Below, piece by piece: positions 27,520-35,858 of a stretch of DNA of 64,000 bases. A program made the position numbers and the translations under genes. Position 1 is the stretch's first letter, and each line of letters begins with the position of its first letter. Source of the stretch: Trabulsiella odontotermitis (GTDB lineage: Bacteria > Pseudomonadota > Gammaproteobacteria > Enterobacterales > Enterobacteriaceae); contig NZ_CP125781.1 in NCBI RefSeq assembly GCF_030053895.1, positions 682,001 to 746,000 of the forward strand. Reading direction: 5' to 3'. The notes beneath the pieces are model-generated. The model did no database searches. It had not been told where the DNA came from and worked only from the letters and a program-made list of their open reading frames with translations.

Positions 27520-28029
27520 TGTAATCTCCTGTATTTTAGTGTGATAAATGGTAGGCGGAGGTTATTGTTATTGCTTTTAAATTAAGTTAGTGCTTTATTT
27601 TTCTCTTGATGGTGCAAACTTCCAGGGACAGGCGTCGTATTCTGCAATACGAAACGAAATTAATAAAAAGGTTGCTATTTAATGTTTTTTTACAGAGCCA
27701 TATTAATGTTATTAACAAAATAGAAGTGGTGATTTCTTGTAAAGAGAGATTGTGTAAGGAAAAGTTTAATATGAAAAACAGCACGTATGTTAAAACGATC
27801 ACAATATCAATGAGATATAAAATAAGAAAAATATACAATCCCCATATATTTCCCCGGCCAATGCACCATGGTGCTGGACCTAACATAATGGCTATTATTA
27901 ACAAAGAAATGAAAGTGATGGCGACATTTTGAAGCATTGAAGTTTTAAAAGTAAAAAGAATGAGTTGTATTCCAATGGTATACACGCCTCCCAGCATGAG
28001 GCATATTATGCCGAGAGCGATTGGATTAG

Positions 28030-29225
28030 GGAAGGTGCGAATAAGCAGGTCATTTCTTCCCAAGCTGACTCGCTGATTAAAATTTCGCGGATCTGGGCCG
28101 ATTTTTTTCCCGCAAACACATCGAATCAGCCTATTTAGGCTATTTTTTCCACCATTTCTGGCGTTATTTCCGGTTTTTACTGAGATCTCTCCCACTGACG
28201 TATCATTTGGTCCACCCGAAACAGGTTGGCCAGGGTGAATAACATCGCCAGTTGGTTATCGTTTTTCAGCAGCCCTTTGTATCTGGCTTTCACGAAGCCG
28301 AACTGCCGCTTGATGATGCGAAACGGGTGCTCCACCCTGGCACGGATGCTGGCTTTCATGTATTCGATGTTGATGGCCGTTTTGTTCTTGCGCGGATGCT
28401 GCTTCAAGGTTTTTACCTTGCCGGGACGCTCGGCGATCAGCCAGTCCACATCCACCTCGGCCAGCTCCTCGCGCTGTGGCGCTCCTTGGTAGCCGGCATC
28501 GGCTGAGACAAATTGCTCCTCTCCATGAAGCAGATTACCCAGCTGATTGAGGTCATGCTCGTTGGCCGCGGTGGTGACTAGGCTGTGGGTCAGGCCACTC
28601 TTGGCATCGACACCAATGTGGGCCTTCATGCCAAAGTGCCACTGATTGCCTTTCTTGGTCTGATGCATCTCCGGATCGCGTTGCTGCTCTTTGTTCTTGG
28701 TAGAGCTGGGTGCCTCAATGATGGTGGCATCCACCAAAGTGCCTTGGGTCATCATGACGCCTGCTTCGGCCAGCCAGCGATTGATGGTCTTGAACAATTG
28801 ACGGGCCAGTTGATGCTGCTCGAGCAGGTGGCGGAAATTCATGATGGTGGTGCGATCCGGCAGGGCGCTATCCAGGGATAATCGGGCAAACAGGCGCATG
28901 GAGGCGATTTCGTACAGGGCATCTTCCATGGCACCGTCGCTCAGGTTGTACCAATGCTGCATGCAGTGAATACGCAGCATGGTCTCCAGCGGATAGGGCC
29001 GTCGGCCATTGCCCGCCTTGGGATAAAACGGCTCGATGACTTCCACCATGTTTTGCCATGGCAGAATCTGCTCCATGCGGGAGAGGAAAATCTCTTTTCG
29101 GGTCTGACGGCGCTTAGTGCTGAATTCACTATCGGCGAAGGTGAGTTGATGGCTCATGATGTCCCTCTGGGATGCGCTCCGGATGAATATGATGATCTCA
29201 TATCAGGAACTTGTTCGCACCTTCC
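28030..29225 (-). mobile_element. IS5
   Basis: About 1196 bp bounded by inverted ends: GGAAGGTGCGAA at 28030 and its complement TTCGCACCTTCC ending at 29225. The flanks are TTAG at 28026-28029 and TTAG at 29226-29229, a 4-bp target duplication fitting the IS5 YTAR preference. One intact transposase gene inside. Matched ends and duplication indicate a simple, recent transposition. Confidence 0.95.
28177..29157 (-). CDS. IS5 transposase
   Basis: 326 residues, essentially E. coli IS5 transposase from memory (begins MSHQLTFADSEFSTKRRQTR). DDE catalytic residues can be placed in TLVDATIIEAP, VSADAGYQGA and RARVEHPFRIIKRQFG. Acts on IS5 ends; intact and probably active. Confidence 0.95.
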   Translation of the reverse strand: MSHQLTFADSEFSTKRRQTRKEIFLSRMEQILPWQNMVEVIEPFYPKAGNGRRPYPLETMLRIHCMQHWYNLSDGAMEDALYEIASMRLFARLSLDSALPDRTTIMNFRHLLEQHQLARQLFKTINRWLAEAGVMMTQGTLVDATIIEAPSSTKNKEQQRDPEMHQTKKGNQWHFGMKAHIGVDAKSGLTHSLVTTAANEHDLNQLGNLLHGEEQFVSADAGYQGAPQREELAEVDVDWLIAERPGKVKTLKQHPRKNKTAINIEYMKASIRARVEHPFRIIKRQFGFVKARYKGLLKNDNQLAMLFTLANLFRVDQMIRQWERSQ

Positions 29226-29392
29226 TTAGGGATAGATTGTACATTTAGCGGGCAGGTCAAGTATCCTGCTGGTTCTGGCGAGCATTTGTCCAGCAACTCA
29301 ATTTGACCGAGTTTTATGGTTTTATCTGCGATCCTTCCATCTGTAAGAAGTGTAATGAATCGTTTGCCAATTAGTGGCTGTAATATTTTCAT

Positions 29393-30358
29393 TTAATACA
29401 CCACATCTATCGATTGTAATAACCCATATACGTATTCCCCAGATTTTGGGATGCTCGAAGGGTAACGAATTACTCCGCTAATAGCACTTCCAGAAAATGC
29501 CATTGCGCTAGTGATGGTGTTTACTAATTGCTGTTGTAACGTTTTATGAAAAGCTTCTGATGGATAACGTCTTGGGTATTTCCCGGCCTTAATCATTGCC
29601 TTAATCACTTTTTTAGAAACGCCGGGATTTAATCGCTTTATAATATTTTCTGTAAGGCGAACACGTTCTGAACGAGAAAAATTCATAAGCCATTCGCGAA
29701 CTTTTATGGAGGATGATGACTTCATGAACCGATATGTTGCTATAATTTCTTTCATTGCACCAGCAGCGGCTGAAAGAGAAATTATATCGAGAGCTGTAGT
29801 TGTTGCTATATACCAATCCTGAGAATCTACCCAATTGACAGTTTTTGCATCATTGCTACTGATGTCCCACAATCGCCATATTCCATTAAAGCACTGAAGT
29901 GCTGTCGCAGTTGTTCCTGCCGCAGTCAGTATTGCCAGAGGTGTACTAATACCCCCGGTTAGTGGCACTGTACCTGCAGCTAAACCAGCCGCAGCTACGG
30001 TTAAAATTAATGCTCCGCAGGATAATCCCGTTGCAAAACCTTCACTCCATAAAGAAGGTGCTGAAACAGCCTCCTTAACACTGTTAGCAGCGCTGTCACG
30101 GGTAGCCAGAATTACCTTTGTGACAATGACATGCGTAACCTGGCTTCTCTCTGATGTGGGCGTTTTTTTTGGGCTACGGACAAGATATGAGAGCGAACCA
30201 TCATTGTATATGATGCCTACGCCATAAAAATTTTTCTGACAGTCCAATGCATCAGCTAATGCTTTGAAATCAAAATTGGCGTTCTTCACTCGCCCCAGCA
30301 ATCTGGACCATTCATAGTCAACAACTCCATTCATTCGCTGATTAATAAAGCGTGACAT
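29393..30358 (-). CDS. Candidate T6SS membrane-acting effector linked to hcp
   Basis: 321 residues from ATG 30358 (GAGGT upstream; matches MSRFINQRMNG). A soluble N-terminal domain of about 100 residues is followed by a glycine/alanine-rich hydrophobic hairpin at about 107-157 (GLSCGALILTVAAAGLAAGT, STPLAILTAAGTTATALQC), then a basic helical C-terminus. This is the layout of a pore-forming or membrane-inserting toxin. It lies between hcp and a gene for a polytopic membrane protein, with a TAAATG junction, the usual effector-immunity order. I recall homologues carrying the product name NAD synthetase in databases, for which nothing here gives support. Function inferred. Confidence 0.6.
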   Translation of the reverse strand: MSRFINQRMNGVVDYEWSRLLGRVKNANFDFKALADALDCQKNFYGVGIIYNDGSLSYLVRSPKKTPTSERSQVTHVIVTKVILATRDSAANSVKEAVSAPSLWSEGFATGLSCGALILTVAAAGLAAGTVPLTGGISTPLAILTAAGTTATALQCFNGIWRLWDISSNDAKTVNWVDSQDWYIATTTALDIISLSAAAGAMKEIIATYRFMKSSSSIKVREWLMNFSRSERVRLTENIIKRLNPGVSKKVIKAMIKAGKYPRRYPSEAFHKTLQQQLVNTITSAMAFSGSAISGVIRYPSSIPKSGEYVYGLLQSIDVVY

Positions 30359-30496
30359 TATTACCTCGAAGCAAAGGGAGGACGACTTGTTGATCCGCAG
30401 GCATGCTACCGCCGGAGTGTCCGGCATCCGCCATCTCCCGGTATTTAAACGTTACAGTGCGTTGATTTGGAATTTGGTTCCCACTAAATATAAAGA

Positions 30497-30525
30497 ACAG
30501 CATTCCACCCCAGGCAGAATGCTGT
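30497..30525 (-). terminator. Hairpin after hcp
   Basis: ACAGCATTC and GAATGCTGT form a 9-bp stem with an 11-base loop, followed by TCTTTATAT on the minus strand. Probably a partial terminator that keeps hcp transcript above the downstream effector and vgrG genes. Confidence 0.55.
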
Positions 30526-30534
30526 AGTTTTGTT

Positions 30535-31053
30535 TTATGCCTCCAGTGGCGCACGCCAGTCGTCGGCTCCAGATGTCCCTGCGGAAACGTGTTCCCACTC
30601 GATTTTACGGTAAGCCAGAGATACCTGAATCAACTGAGTAAACTCACGTTTCGTGTCGTCCTGACAGTGCGGCATATGGCAGTTGATATCCACAATAGTG
30701 GAGTCCGTCAGGCGTGTAGTGAAGAAGTGCTCCTGTTTACCTTCAATGGAAGTGCGATACCAGTGCAATTCGGTGGTCGGCAGCATTTCACCGGATGCCA
30801 GTGCGTTGTACAGCAGTGGTACGGCTTTATTCAGTGCGACAGTAAAAATGAACGGCTTATGCGCGCGTTGGCCGCTGGGCTGACCAGACTGCGGATCGGT
30901 TGGTACCGTAACGTTATGCTGAAATTCCTGCACCAGCATTTCATCTTCATGTCCCTGAACGTAGATATTGCCCACGGATTCTGCTGTAAACGCCCGATCG
31001 GTGATTAGCCCCTGCGTCTGGCCTTTAATCGATATATAACAGGGTGTTGGCAT
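30535..31053 (-). CDS. hcp: T6SS inner tube protein Hcp
   Basis: 172 residues, canonical Hcp: begins MPTPCYISIKGQTQGLITDR, with EFQHNVTVPTDPQSGQ and the ending WEHVSAGTSGADDWRAPLEA. Hexameric rings stack to form the tube inside the TssBC sheath, and the lumen can carry small effectors. AAGGAG lies 6 bases upstream of the ATG. First gene of the leftward arm, with its own promoter and a hairpin after it, fitting the high level at which Hcp is needed. Confidence 0.97.
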   Translation of the reverse strand: MPTPCYISIKGQTQGLITDRAFTAESVGNIYVQGHEDEMLVQEFQHNVTVPTDPQSGQPSGQRAHKPFIFTVALNKAVPLLYNALASGEMLPTTELHWYRTSIEGKQEHFFTTRLTDSTIVDINCHMPHCQDDTKREFTQLIQVSLAYRKIEWEHVSAGTSGADDWRAPLEA

Positions 31054-31078
31054 GATTAACTCCTTTTCATAATGGATG

Positions 31079-31106
31079 CGTATAGATATATAGTTGTCTT
31101 CGTCAA
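31079..31106 (-). promoter_or_regulatory. Candidate sigma70 promoter of hcp
   Basis: On the minus strand TTGACG (31106-31101), a 16-bp spacer and TATACG (31084-31079). The hcp ATG is 26 bases further on. The -35 is good, the -10 only fair. Confidence 0.4.
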
Positions 31107-31107
31107 T

Positions 31108-31122
31108 TCCTGGTGACCAGGA
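31108..31122. promoter_or_regulatory. 15-bp perfect palindrome next to hcp -35
   Basis: TCCTGGTGACCAGGA, seven-base arms around one central base, one base upstream of the putative -35. Its position suits an activator or repressor operator. No protein assigned. Confidence 0.4.
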
Positions 31123-31595
31123 TATCTATATGTTCACACGAAAAATTTATTAATCCATCGGTATAGATGTATGAAAACGGATGTGCTTTAGTTTTATTAA
31201 GTATTCATTCATGTACTGGATGAAAAATGAGTTAATCATTTTGGTTCGTTGTGTTTTGATTTTTTATCATTGTTGAGGTAAATATATAGATGCGTAACCA
31301 TGCTGTTTTAAAATATATTTTGTTTTAGCGGGCAAGTAACGAACGGTATTACTGGTCATCCTGTTTTATCTATATGCTTATCAAGCTGTTAAGGATTCCT
31401 GAGCATATCGTGCTTATCAAAAGTACGGAAGTGGATTTTATAAAATCGTTTTTCTCTGCATATCATACGCATTAAAGACAACCCTGCATTCTTTTTTTAT
31501 TATCATTGAGGTGATATTCATTGCTTGTATGGTGAGAGGGGTTTCTTTAAATAGTCTGAATGGGATACATTCACTTAACCCGATGGAATATATCA

Positions 31596-32093
31596 ATGAG
31601 TACCAATAAACAAGGCAGTATCGCCCCGAAAGAACGAATTAATATCCGCTACGTCCCCAAAACGGATGGCCAGACAGCAGAAGTGGAACTGCCGCTTAAT
31701 TTGCTGGTGACGGGAAATCTGAAAGGTAAAGCGGACGATACTCCACTGGACGAACGCCAGCCCGTTTCCATCAACAAAAACAATTTCGATGCCGTCATCG
31801 CCGAATCAGATATCCGCCGTGATTTCACCACGCCGTCGGTGCTCAACGAAACCTCCGGTGCGCGGATGGATATCAATCTCAAGGTGAAATCCATTGCCGA
31901 TCTTTCGCCAGACAACATTGCCGCTCAGGTGCCGGAACTGAAAAAACTGCTGGAATTGCGTGAGGCGCTGGCCGCGCTGAAAGGGCCAATGGGCAATATC
32001 CCGTCTTTCCGCGCCCAGCTTCAGGCGCTGTTGGATAACGAAGAAACCCGCGAGCAGCTGATTCAGGAGCTGGGTCTCGCCAGTCAGAAATAA
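31596..32093 (+). CDS. tssB: T6SS sheath small subunit TssB (VipA)
   Basis: 165 residues. TssB pairs with TssC to make the contractile sheath around the Hcp tube. Family signatures are near the N-terminus (SIAPKERINIRYVPKTDGQT) and in NFDAVIAESDIRRDF and KSIADLSPDNIAAQVPEL, and the C-terminal helix QLIQELGLASQK would contact the neighbouring subunit. The ATG at 31596 is taken because MSTNKQGSIAPKER is the usual start; an upstream ATG at 31560 adds 12 unlike residues. First gene of the rightward arm; tssC follows after 20 bp. Confidence 0.96.
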   Translation: MSTNKQGSIAPKERINIRYVPKTDGQTAEVELPLNLLVTGNLKGKADDTPLDERQPVSINKNNFDAVIAESDIRRDFTTPSVLNETSGARMDINLKVKSIADLSPDNIAAQVPELKKLLELREALAALKGPMGNIPSFRAQLQALLDNEETREQLIQELGLASQK

Positions 32094-32113
32094 CTTTGTA
32101 CAAGGATTTCAGT

Positions 32114-33595
32114 ATGTCTCAACAGGAAGAACTTGCTCCGGTCAGCGCTACACCTGCGGCTACACCATCCCTGCTGGATGAAATTATGTCGCAAACCCGG
32201 TTTCAACCAGATTCCGAAAGTTACGATATTGCGCGCCATGGTGTTACTGCCTTTATTTCAGCGCTGCTACAAAGCGACAACGAAGCAGAACCAATCGATA
32301 TTCTCGCTGTAAATGCCATGATTGCCGACATTGACGAGCGTATGGGACGGCAGATGGATCTCATCGTTCATTCCCCCGAATTTCAGGAACTGGAATCATT
32401 TTTGCGTTCGCTGAAAGTTCTGGTGGAGCGAGCAGACACGCGAGAAAACATCAAAATTTATGTCGTACATGCAACTCAAGAGGAACTGCTCGACGACTTC
32501 GAATTTGCGCCTGAAATTACCCAGTCCGGGTTTTATAAGCATGTTTACTCCAGCGGCTACGGCCAGTTTGGTGGAGAGCCGGTCGCGGCAATTATTGGTA
32601 ACTATGCGTTTAAAAACACCGCTGCGGATATGAAATTGCTGAAATATATCAGCACAGTCAGCGCGATGGCGCATGCCCCTTTCCTGTCATCGGTCTCAGC
32701 TGAATTTTTCGGTCTGGATACCTGGGCTGAATTGCCGGCGATAAAAGATCCCGGCGCTATTTTTGAAGGCCCGGCTTACAGTAAATGGCGTGCGCTTCGC
32801 GAAGCTGAAGATTCTCGCTACCTTGGCCTTACCGCACCTCGTTTTCTGCTGCGCCAGCCCTATGCGCCAGGTGAAAACCCAGTAAAAAGTTTTAACTATC
32901 GTGAAGATGTCAGCCGCAATCACGAAGATTATCTCTGGGGTAACACCGCATTTCTGTTGGCCTCAAATATGGCGGAGAGCTTTGCTAAATACCGCTGGTG
33001 TCCAAATATCGTTGGCCCACAAAATGGCGGAGCGGTTAAGGATCTGCCCGTGCATCTTTATGAAGCCATGGGGCAGTTACAGGCGAAAATTCCAACGGAA
33101 GTGTTGATCACTGATCGCCGTGAGTTCGAACTGGCTGAAGAAGGTTTCATCACACTCACCATGCGTAAAGGCAGTGATAACGCCGCTTTCTTTTCTGCCA
33201 ACTCTGTACAAAAGCCCAAGGTCTTCCCGAACACGCCAGAAGGAAAAGAAGCTGAAACCAACTACAAATTGGGGACGCAACTACCCTATCTCTTCATCAT
33301 TAGCCGCCTGGCGCATTACATCAAAGTGTTGCAACGCGAACAAATTGGCTCATGGAAAGAGCGTGGCGATCTCGAACGAGAGCTGAATGCGTGGATCCGT
33401 CAGTATGTCGCCGATCAGGAAAACCCACCGGCAGAAGTCCGCAGCCGTAAACCACTACGTCAGGCGAAGATTGAGGTGCTGGACGTTGAAGGTGAACCGG
33501 GCTGGTATCAGGTTGCACTTTCCGTTCGACCACACTTCAAGTACATGGGGGCCAGCTTCGACCTGTCTCTGGTTGGGCGTCTGGACAGGGAGTAA
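32114..33595 (+). CDS. tssC: T6SS sheath large subunit TssC (VipB)
   Basis: 493 residues from ATG 32114, which has AAGGA 8 bases upstream (the frame is open to 32096). Standard length. Includes LLDEIMSQTRFQPDSESYDI, the conserved SVSAEFFGLDTWAELP, WRALREAEDSRYLGLTAPRF, ENFLWGN-like ENYLWGN equivalent HEDYLWGNTAFLLA, and the C-terminal LSVRPHFKYMGASFDLSLVG. ClpV recognises the contracted sheath through the N-terminus of this subunit. Works with TssB in the cytoplasm on the baseplate. Confidence 0.97.
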   Translation: MSQQEELAPVSATPAATPSLLDEIMSQTRFQPDSESYDIARHGVTAFISALLQSDNEAEPIDILAVNAMIADIDERMGRQMDLIVHSPEFQELESFLRSLKVLVERADTRENIKIYVVHATQEELLDDFEFAPEITQSGFYKHVYSSGYGQFGGEPVAAIIGNYAFKNTAADMKLLKYISTVSAMAHAPFLSSVSAEFFGLDTWAELPAIKDPGAIFEGPAYSKWRALREAEDSRYLGLTAPRFLLRQPYAPGENPVKSFNYREDVSRNHEDYLWGNTAFLLASNMAESFAKYRWCPNIVGPQNGGAVKDLPVHLYEAMGQLQAKIPTEVLITDRREFELAEEGFITLTMRKGSDNAAFFSANSVQKPKVFPNTPEGKEAETNYKLGTQLPYLFIISRLAHYIKVLQREQIGSWKERGDLERELNAWIRQYVADQENPPAEVRSRKPLRQAKIEVLDVEGEPGWYQVALSVRPHFKYMGASFDLSLVGRLDRE

Positions 33596-33600
33596 CCATT

Positions 33601-34020
33601 GTGATGGAGCGGGGCATTGGGGGAAGCTTATTTGAACGTATCAGCGACGCGGCTACGTTGTCGCCTCGTCGGAAACCAAAAATGGTGTTGCTGCGTTCCA
33701 TCATGCAAAACCTGCAAAACATCCTCAATACCCGTTCCGGCAGTTGCTGTGGCTCCCCTGAGTTGGGGATTGCTGATTTAAACGATGAAGCTCTCGTTTC
33801 CCGCGATTTTCGCCATGAAATCGGGCGAGGGCTGCACGATTGCATCCTGCGGTATGAGCCCCGTATCGCGGATGCTGTTGTGACTGCCGCCATATCGGAT
33901 GGCTACTCCCCACTGGAGTTACGTTTTCACATTATGGCTCAGGTGGATTTTGAAGATGCAGTTGATGTCCTGGAGTTTGACATTTTGCTGGATAGCCATC
34001 AGCACTTTCAGGTGGAGTAA
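33601..34020 (+). CDS. tssE: T6SS baseplate gp25-like protein TssE
   Basis: 139 residues, gp25-like lysozyme-superfamily fold without lysozyme activity. The signatures are GGSLFERI near the N-terminus, the TRSGSCCGSPELGIADL loop and the C-terminal FHIMAQVDFEDAVDVLEF. TssE links sheath to baseplate at the start of polymerisation. The GTG at 33601 has AGGGAG 8 bases upstream, while the next codon is ATG; either may be used. Confidence 0.93.
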   Translation: MMERGIGGSLFERISDAATLSPRRKPKMVLLRSIMQNLQNILNTRSGSCCGSPELGIADLNDEALVSRDFRHEIGRGLHDCILRYEPRIADAVVTAAISDGYSPLELRFHIMAQVDFEDAVDVLEFDILLDSHQHFQVE

Positions 34021-34025
34021 ATATC

Positions 34026-35858
34026 ATGGCTTTTGAGGAGCGTTACTATCGGGAAGAGCTGGATTATCTTCGTCAATTAGGCAAGCTGCTGACGGAGGAA
34101 AAGCCACATCTGGCCCGTTTCCTGTCTGAAAAGGCAGGGGATCCTGATGTAGAACGTTTGATGGAGGCGTTTGCCTTCCTTTCTGGTGGGCTACGGCAAA
34201 AGCTGGAAGATGAATTTCCGGAGTTTACGCACGGTATTATCCGGATGCTCTGGCCTAATTATCTCCGTCCGGTGCCTGCCATGACGGTGATTGAATACCA
34301 CCCCAAAAATCGACTCAATGCACCAGTTCAGGTTTGCCGTAATGAATTGATCAGATCACGAACTGCACATGGTTCGCTATCACCTGGAAAAGGGGCGTTG
34401 GCTGAGAGCGAAGATGCTTTGCCTCCCGTTTGCCATTTCACTCTGGCGCGGGATGTCTGGTTGCAGCCTGTGCAAATCAAGGATGTGTGTAACAGTAGCA
34501 CTCTCAAAGAAGGCATCATTGATATCGATTTTGTCGCAGCTGCAGGTATTGTTCCTCGCTCGCTGGATCTCAACAAGCTCACTTTCTGGCTGGGAAATGA
34601 AGACGACTATACCCGCCATCAACTGTATTTGTGGTTCAGTGAACGCCTGATCGATGCCGAACTCATTGCCGGAGAATGTAAGATCCCGTTACCTGATTTA
34701 TGGCTGGAGGCTGCAGGGTTTGAACGTGGCGATGCGTTGCTGCCGTGGCCGAAAAACGTCCACAATGGTTATCGGGTCCTCCAGGAATATTTTTGTTATC
34801 CGGAGAGTTTCTTTTTCTTTCATCTAAGGGGAGGAGCTCCGTTACCGGAGGATTTTCCGGTCAATGCCTTCACGTTGCGCCTGCGCTTTAACCAGCCTCT
34901 GCCTGTTGATAGTAAGCTGCGCCGGAATTCATTGCGGCTTTATTGTACGCCTGCCGTCAACTTGTTTGTCCATCACGCAGAACCCGTCAGACCCGATGGT
35001 AGCGTGACGCAGTACCCACTGCGTGCCAGCCATAAGCATCCGGATGCTTACGATATTTTCCAGGTGGAATCGGTATCCAGCAATCTTCAGGATTCAGACC
35101 GGCCTTCAGGACGGGGCAATAAAACCAGAACCTGGCCTGAATTTGAAAGTTTCAATCACCAGATTGAATACAGCCGCCAGCGCGAGGTGGTGTACTGGCA
35201 TCATCGGACAAAAACCTCCCTGTTCCATCAAGGTCTTGACCACACGATTGCTTTTGTCCATGCCGATGGCAGCGAACCGGGGATTTCCCGGTTGAAAGGA
35301 GAAATCGTCACTGCATCATTGGTTTGTACCAATCAGATGTTACCTGCAGAGCTACATACCGGCGACATTTGCGTTGCTATTGGCAAAAATCCAGCTGTTG
35401 CTTCTTTCAGTAACGTCACTCGCCCAACGCGACCGTTGTACCCCGTCACGGACGGAGATATGCACTGGTCGCTTATTTCCAGCATGAATCTGAACTACCT
35501 CTCCCTACTGGATCGGGACGTGCTGGTACAAATTCTTCGCACCTTCGATCTCCCTGGCGTCCACCACCCACAGCAGGCCAGGCTTTCCCGGCAAAAGCTT
35601 GATGCCATTGAGAAGATGGAAACCTGGCCAGTGGACAGGTTGTTCAAGGGCGTTCCCGTCAGAGGGCTAGCCACGACACTATGGATTAACCCCGCGCCGT
35701 TTGTTTGCGAGGGGGAGGTGTACTTGCTGGGAGCTGTGTTGTCAGCGTTTTTCTCTCTGTATGCCAGCATCAACTCGTTCCACTGTCTGAAAATTATTAA
35801 CACGGAAAGTCAGGAGGCATGGGAATGGCAAAGCAGCGGCCAACACGCCCTGATGTAG
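34026..35858 (+). CDS. tssF: T6SS baseplate protein TssF (VasA)
   Basis: 610 residues, usual length. Begins FEERYYREELDYLRQLGKLL, with the family signatures HLARFLSEKAGDPDVERLMEA and FPEFTHGIIRMLWPNYLRPV, and later DPDVERLLE-type and WHRTKTSLFHQGLDHT-like segments. TssF with TssG, TssE and TssK builds the wedge of the baseplate beneath the sheath. Its last 34 bases overlap tssG. Confidence 0.96.
   Translation: MAFEERYYREELDYLRQLGKLLTEEKPHLARFLSEKAGDPDVERLMEAFAFLSGGLRQKLEDEFPEFTHGIIRMLWPNYLRPVPAMTVIEYHPKNRLNAPVQVCRNELIRSRTAHGSLSPGKGALAESEDALPPVCHFTLARDVWLQPVQIKDVCNSSTLKEGIIDIDFVAAAGIVPRSLDLNKLTFWLGNEDDYTRHQLYLWFSERLIDAELIAGECKIPLPDLWLEAAGFERGDALLPWPKNVHNGYRVLQEYFCYPESFFFFHLRGGAPLPEDFPVNAFTLRLRFNQPLPVDSKLRRNSLRLYCTPAVNLFVHHAEPVRPDGSVTQYPLRASHKHPDAYDIFQVESVSSNLQDSDRPSGRGNKTRTWPEFESFNHQIEYSRQREVVYWHHRTKTSLFHQGLDHTIAFVHADGSEPGISRLKGEIVTASLVCTNQMLPAELHTGDICVAIGKNPAVASFSNVTRPTRPLYPVTDGDMHWSLISSMNLNYLSLLDRDVLVQILRTFDLPGVHHPQQARLSRQKLDAIEKMETWPVDRLFKGVPVRGLATTLWINPAPFVCEGEVYLLGAVLSAFFSLYASINSFHCLKIINTESQEAWEWQSSGQHALM

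Larger units (their letters stand above)
27587..29392 (-). pseudogene. Putative immunity membrane protein, interrupted by IS5
   Basis: Removing IS5 (28030-29225) and one TTAG target copy leaves 606 bp, exactly 202 codons, open from ATG 29392 to 27587. The join reads QSIP-NPIALGIICLM in frame. The restored protein has a short polar N-terminus and then at least four hydrophobic helices (GIICLMLGGVYTIGIQLILF, NVAITFISLLIIAIML, GLYIFLILYLIDIVIVLTYV, TTSILLITLIWL). Its ATG follows the effector stop as TAAATG. Multi-helix inner membrane proteins are typical immunity partners for pore-forming effectors. As found, only the first 55 or so codons are joined to the native start. Confidence 0.8.
31054..31595. 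promoter_or_regulatory. Divergent regulatory region between hcp and tssB
   Basis: About 540 bp without a gene, AT-rich, separating the two T6SS arms. It contains a candidate hcp promoter and a 15-bp palindrome at the hcp side. I saw no convincing sigma54 -24/-12 element and no small ORF worth reporting. All known transcription of both arms must start here or within operons. Confidence 0.6.

Noticed and set aside
27606..27932. Plus-strand 108-codon frame
   Set aside because: Lies opposite the interrupted immunity gene, which is restored in frame once IS5 is removed.
28200..29160. Plus-strand frames inside IS5
   Set aside because: Well-known IS5 antisense frames with no supported function in this window.
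31054..31595. Sigma54 promoter for the T6SS
   Set aside because: No GG-N10-GC element with suitable spacing was seen by eye, and no vasH homologue is encoded.
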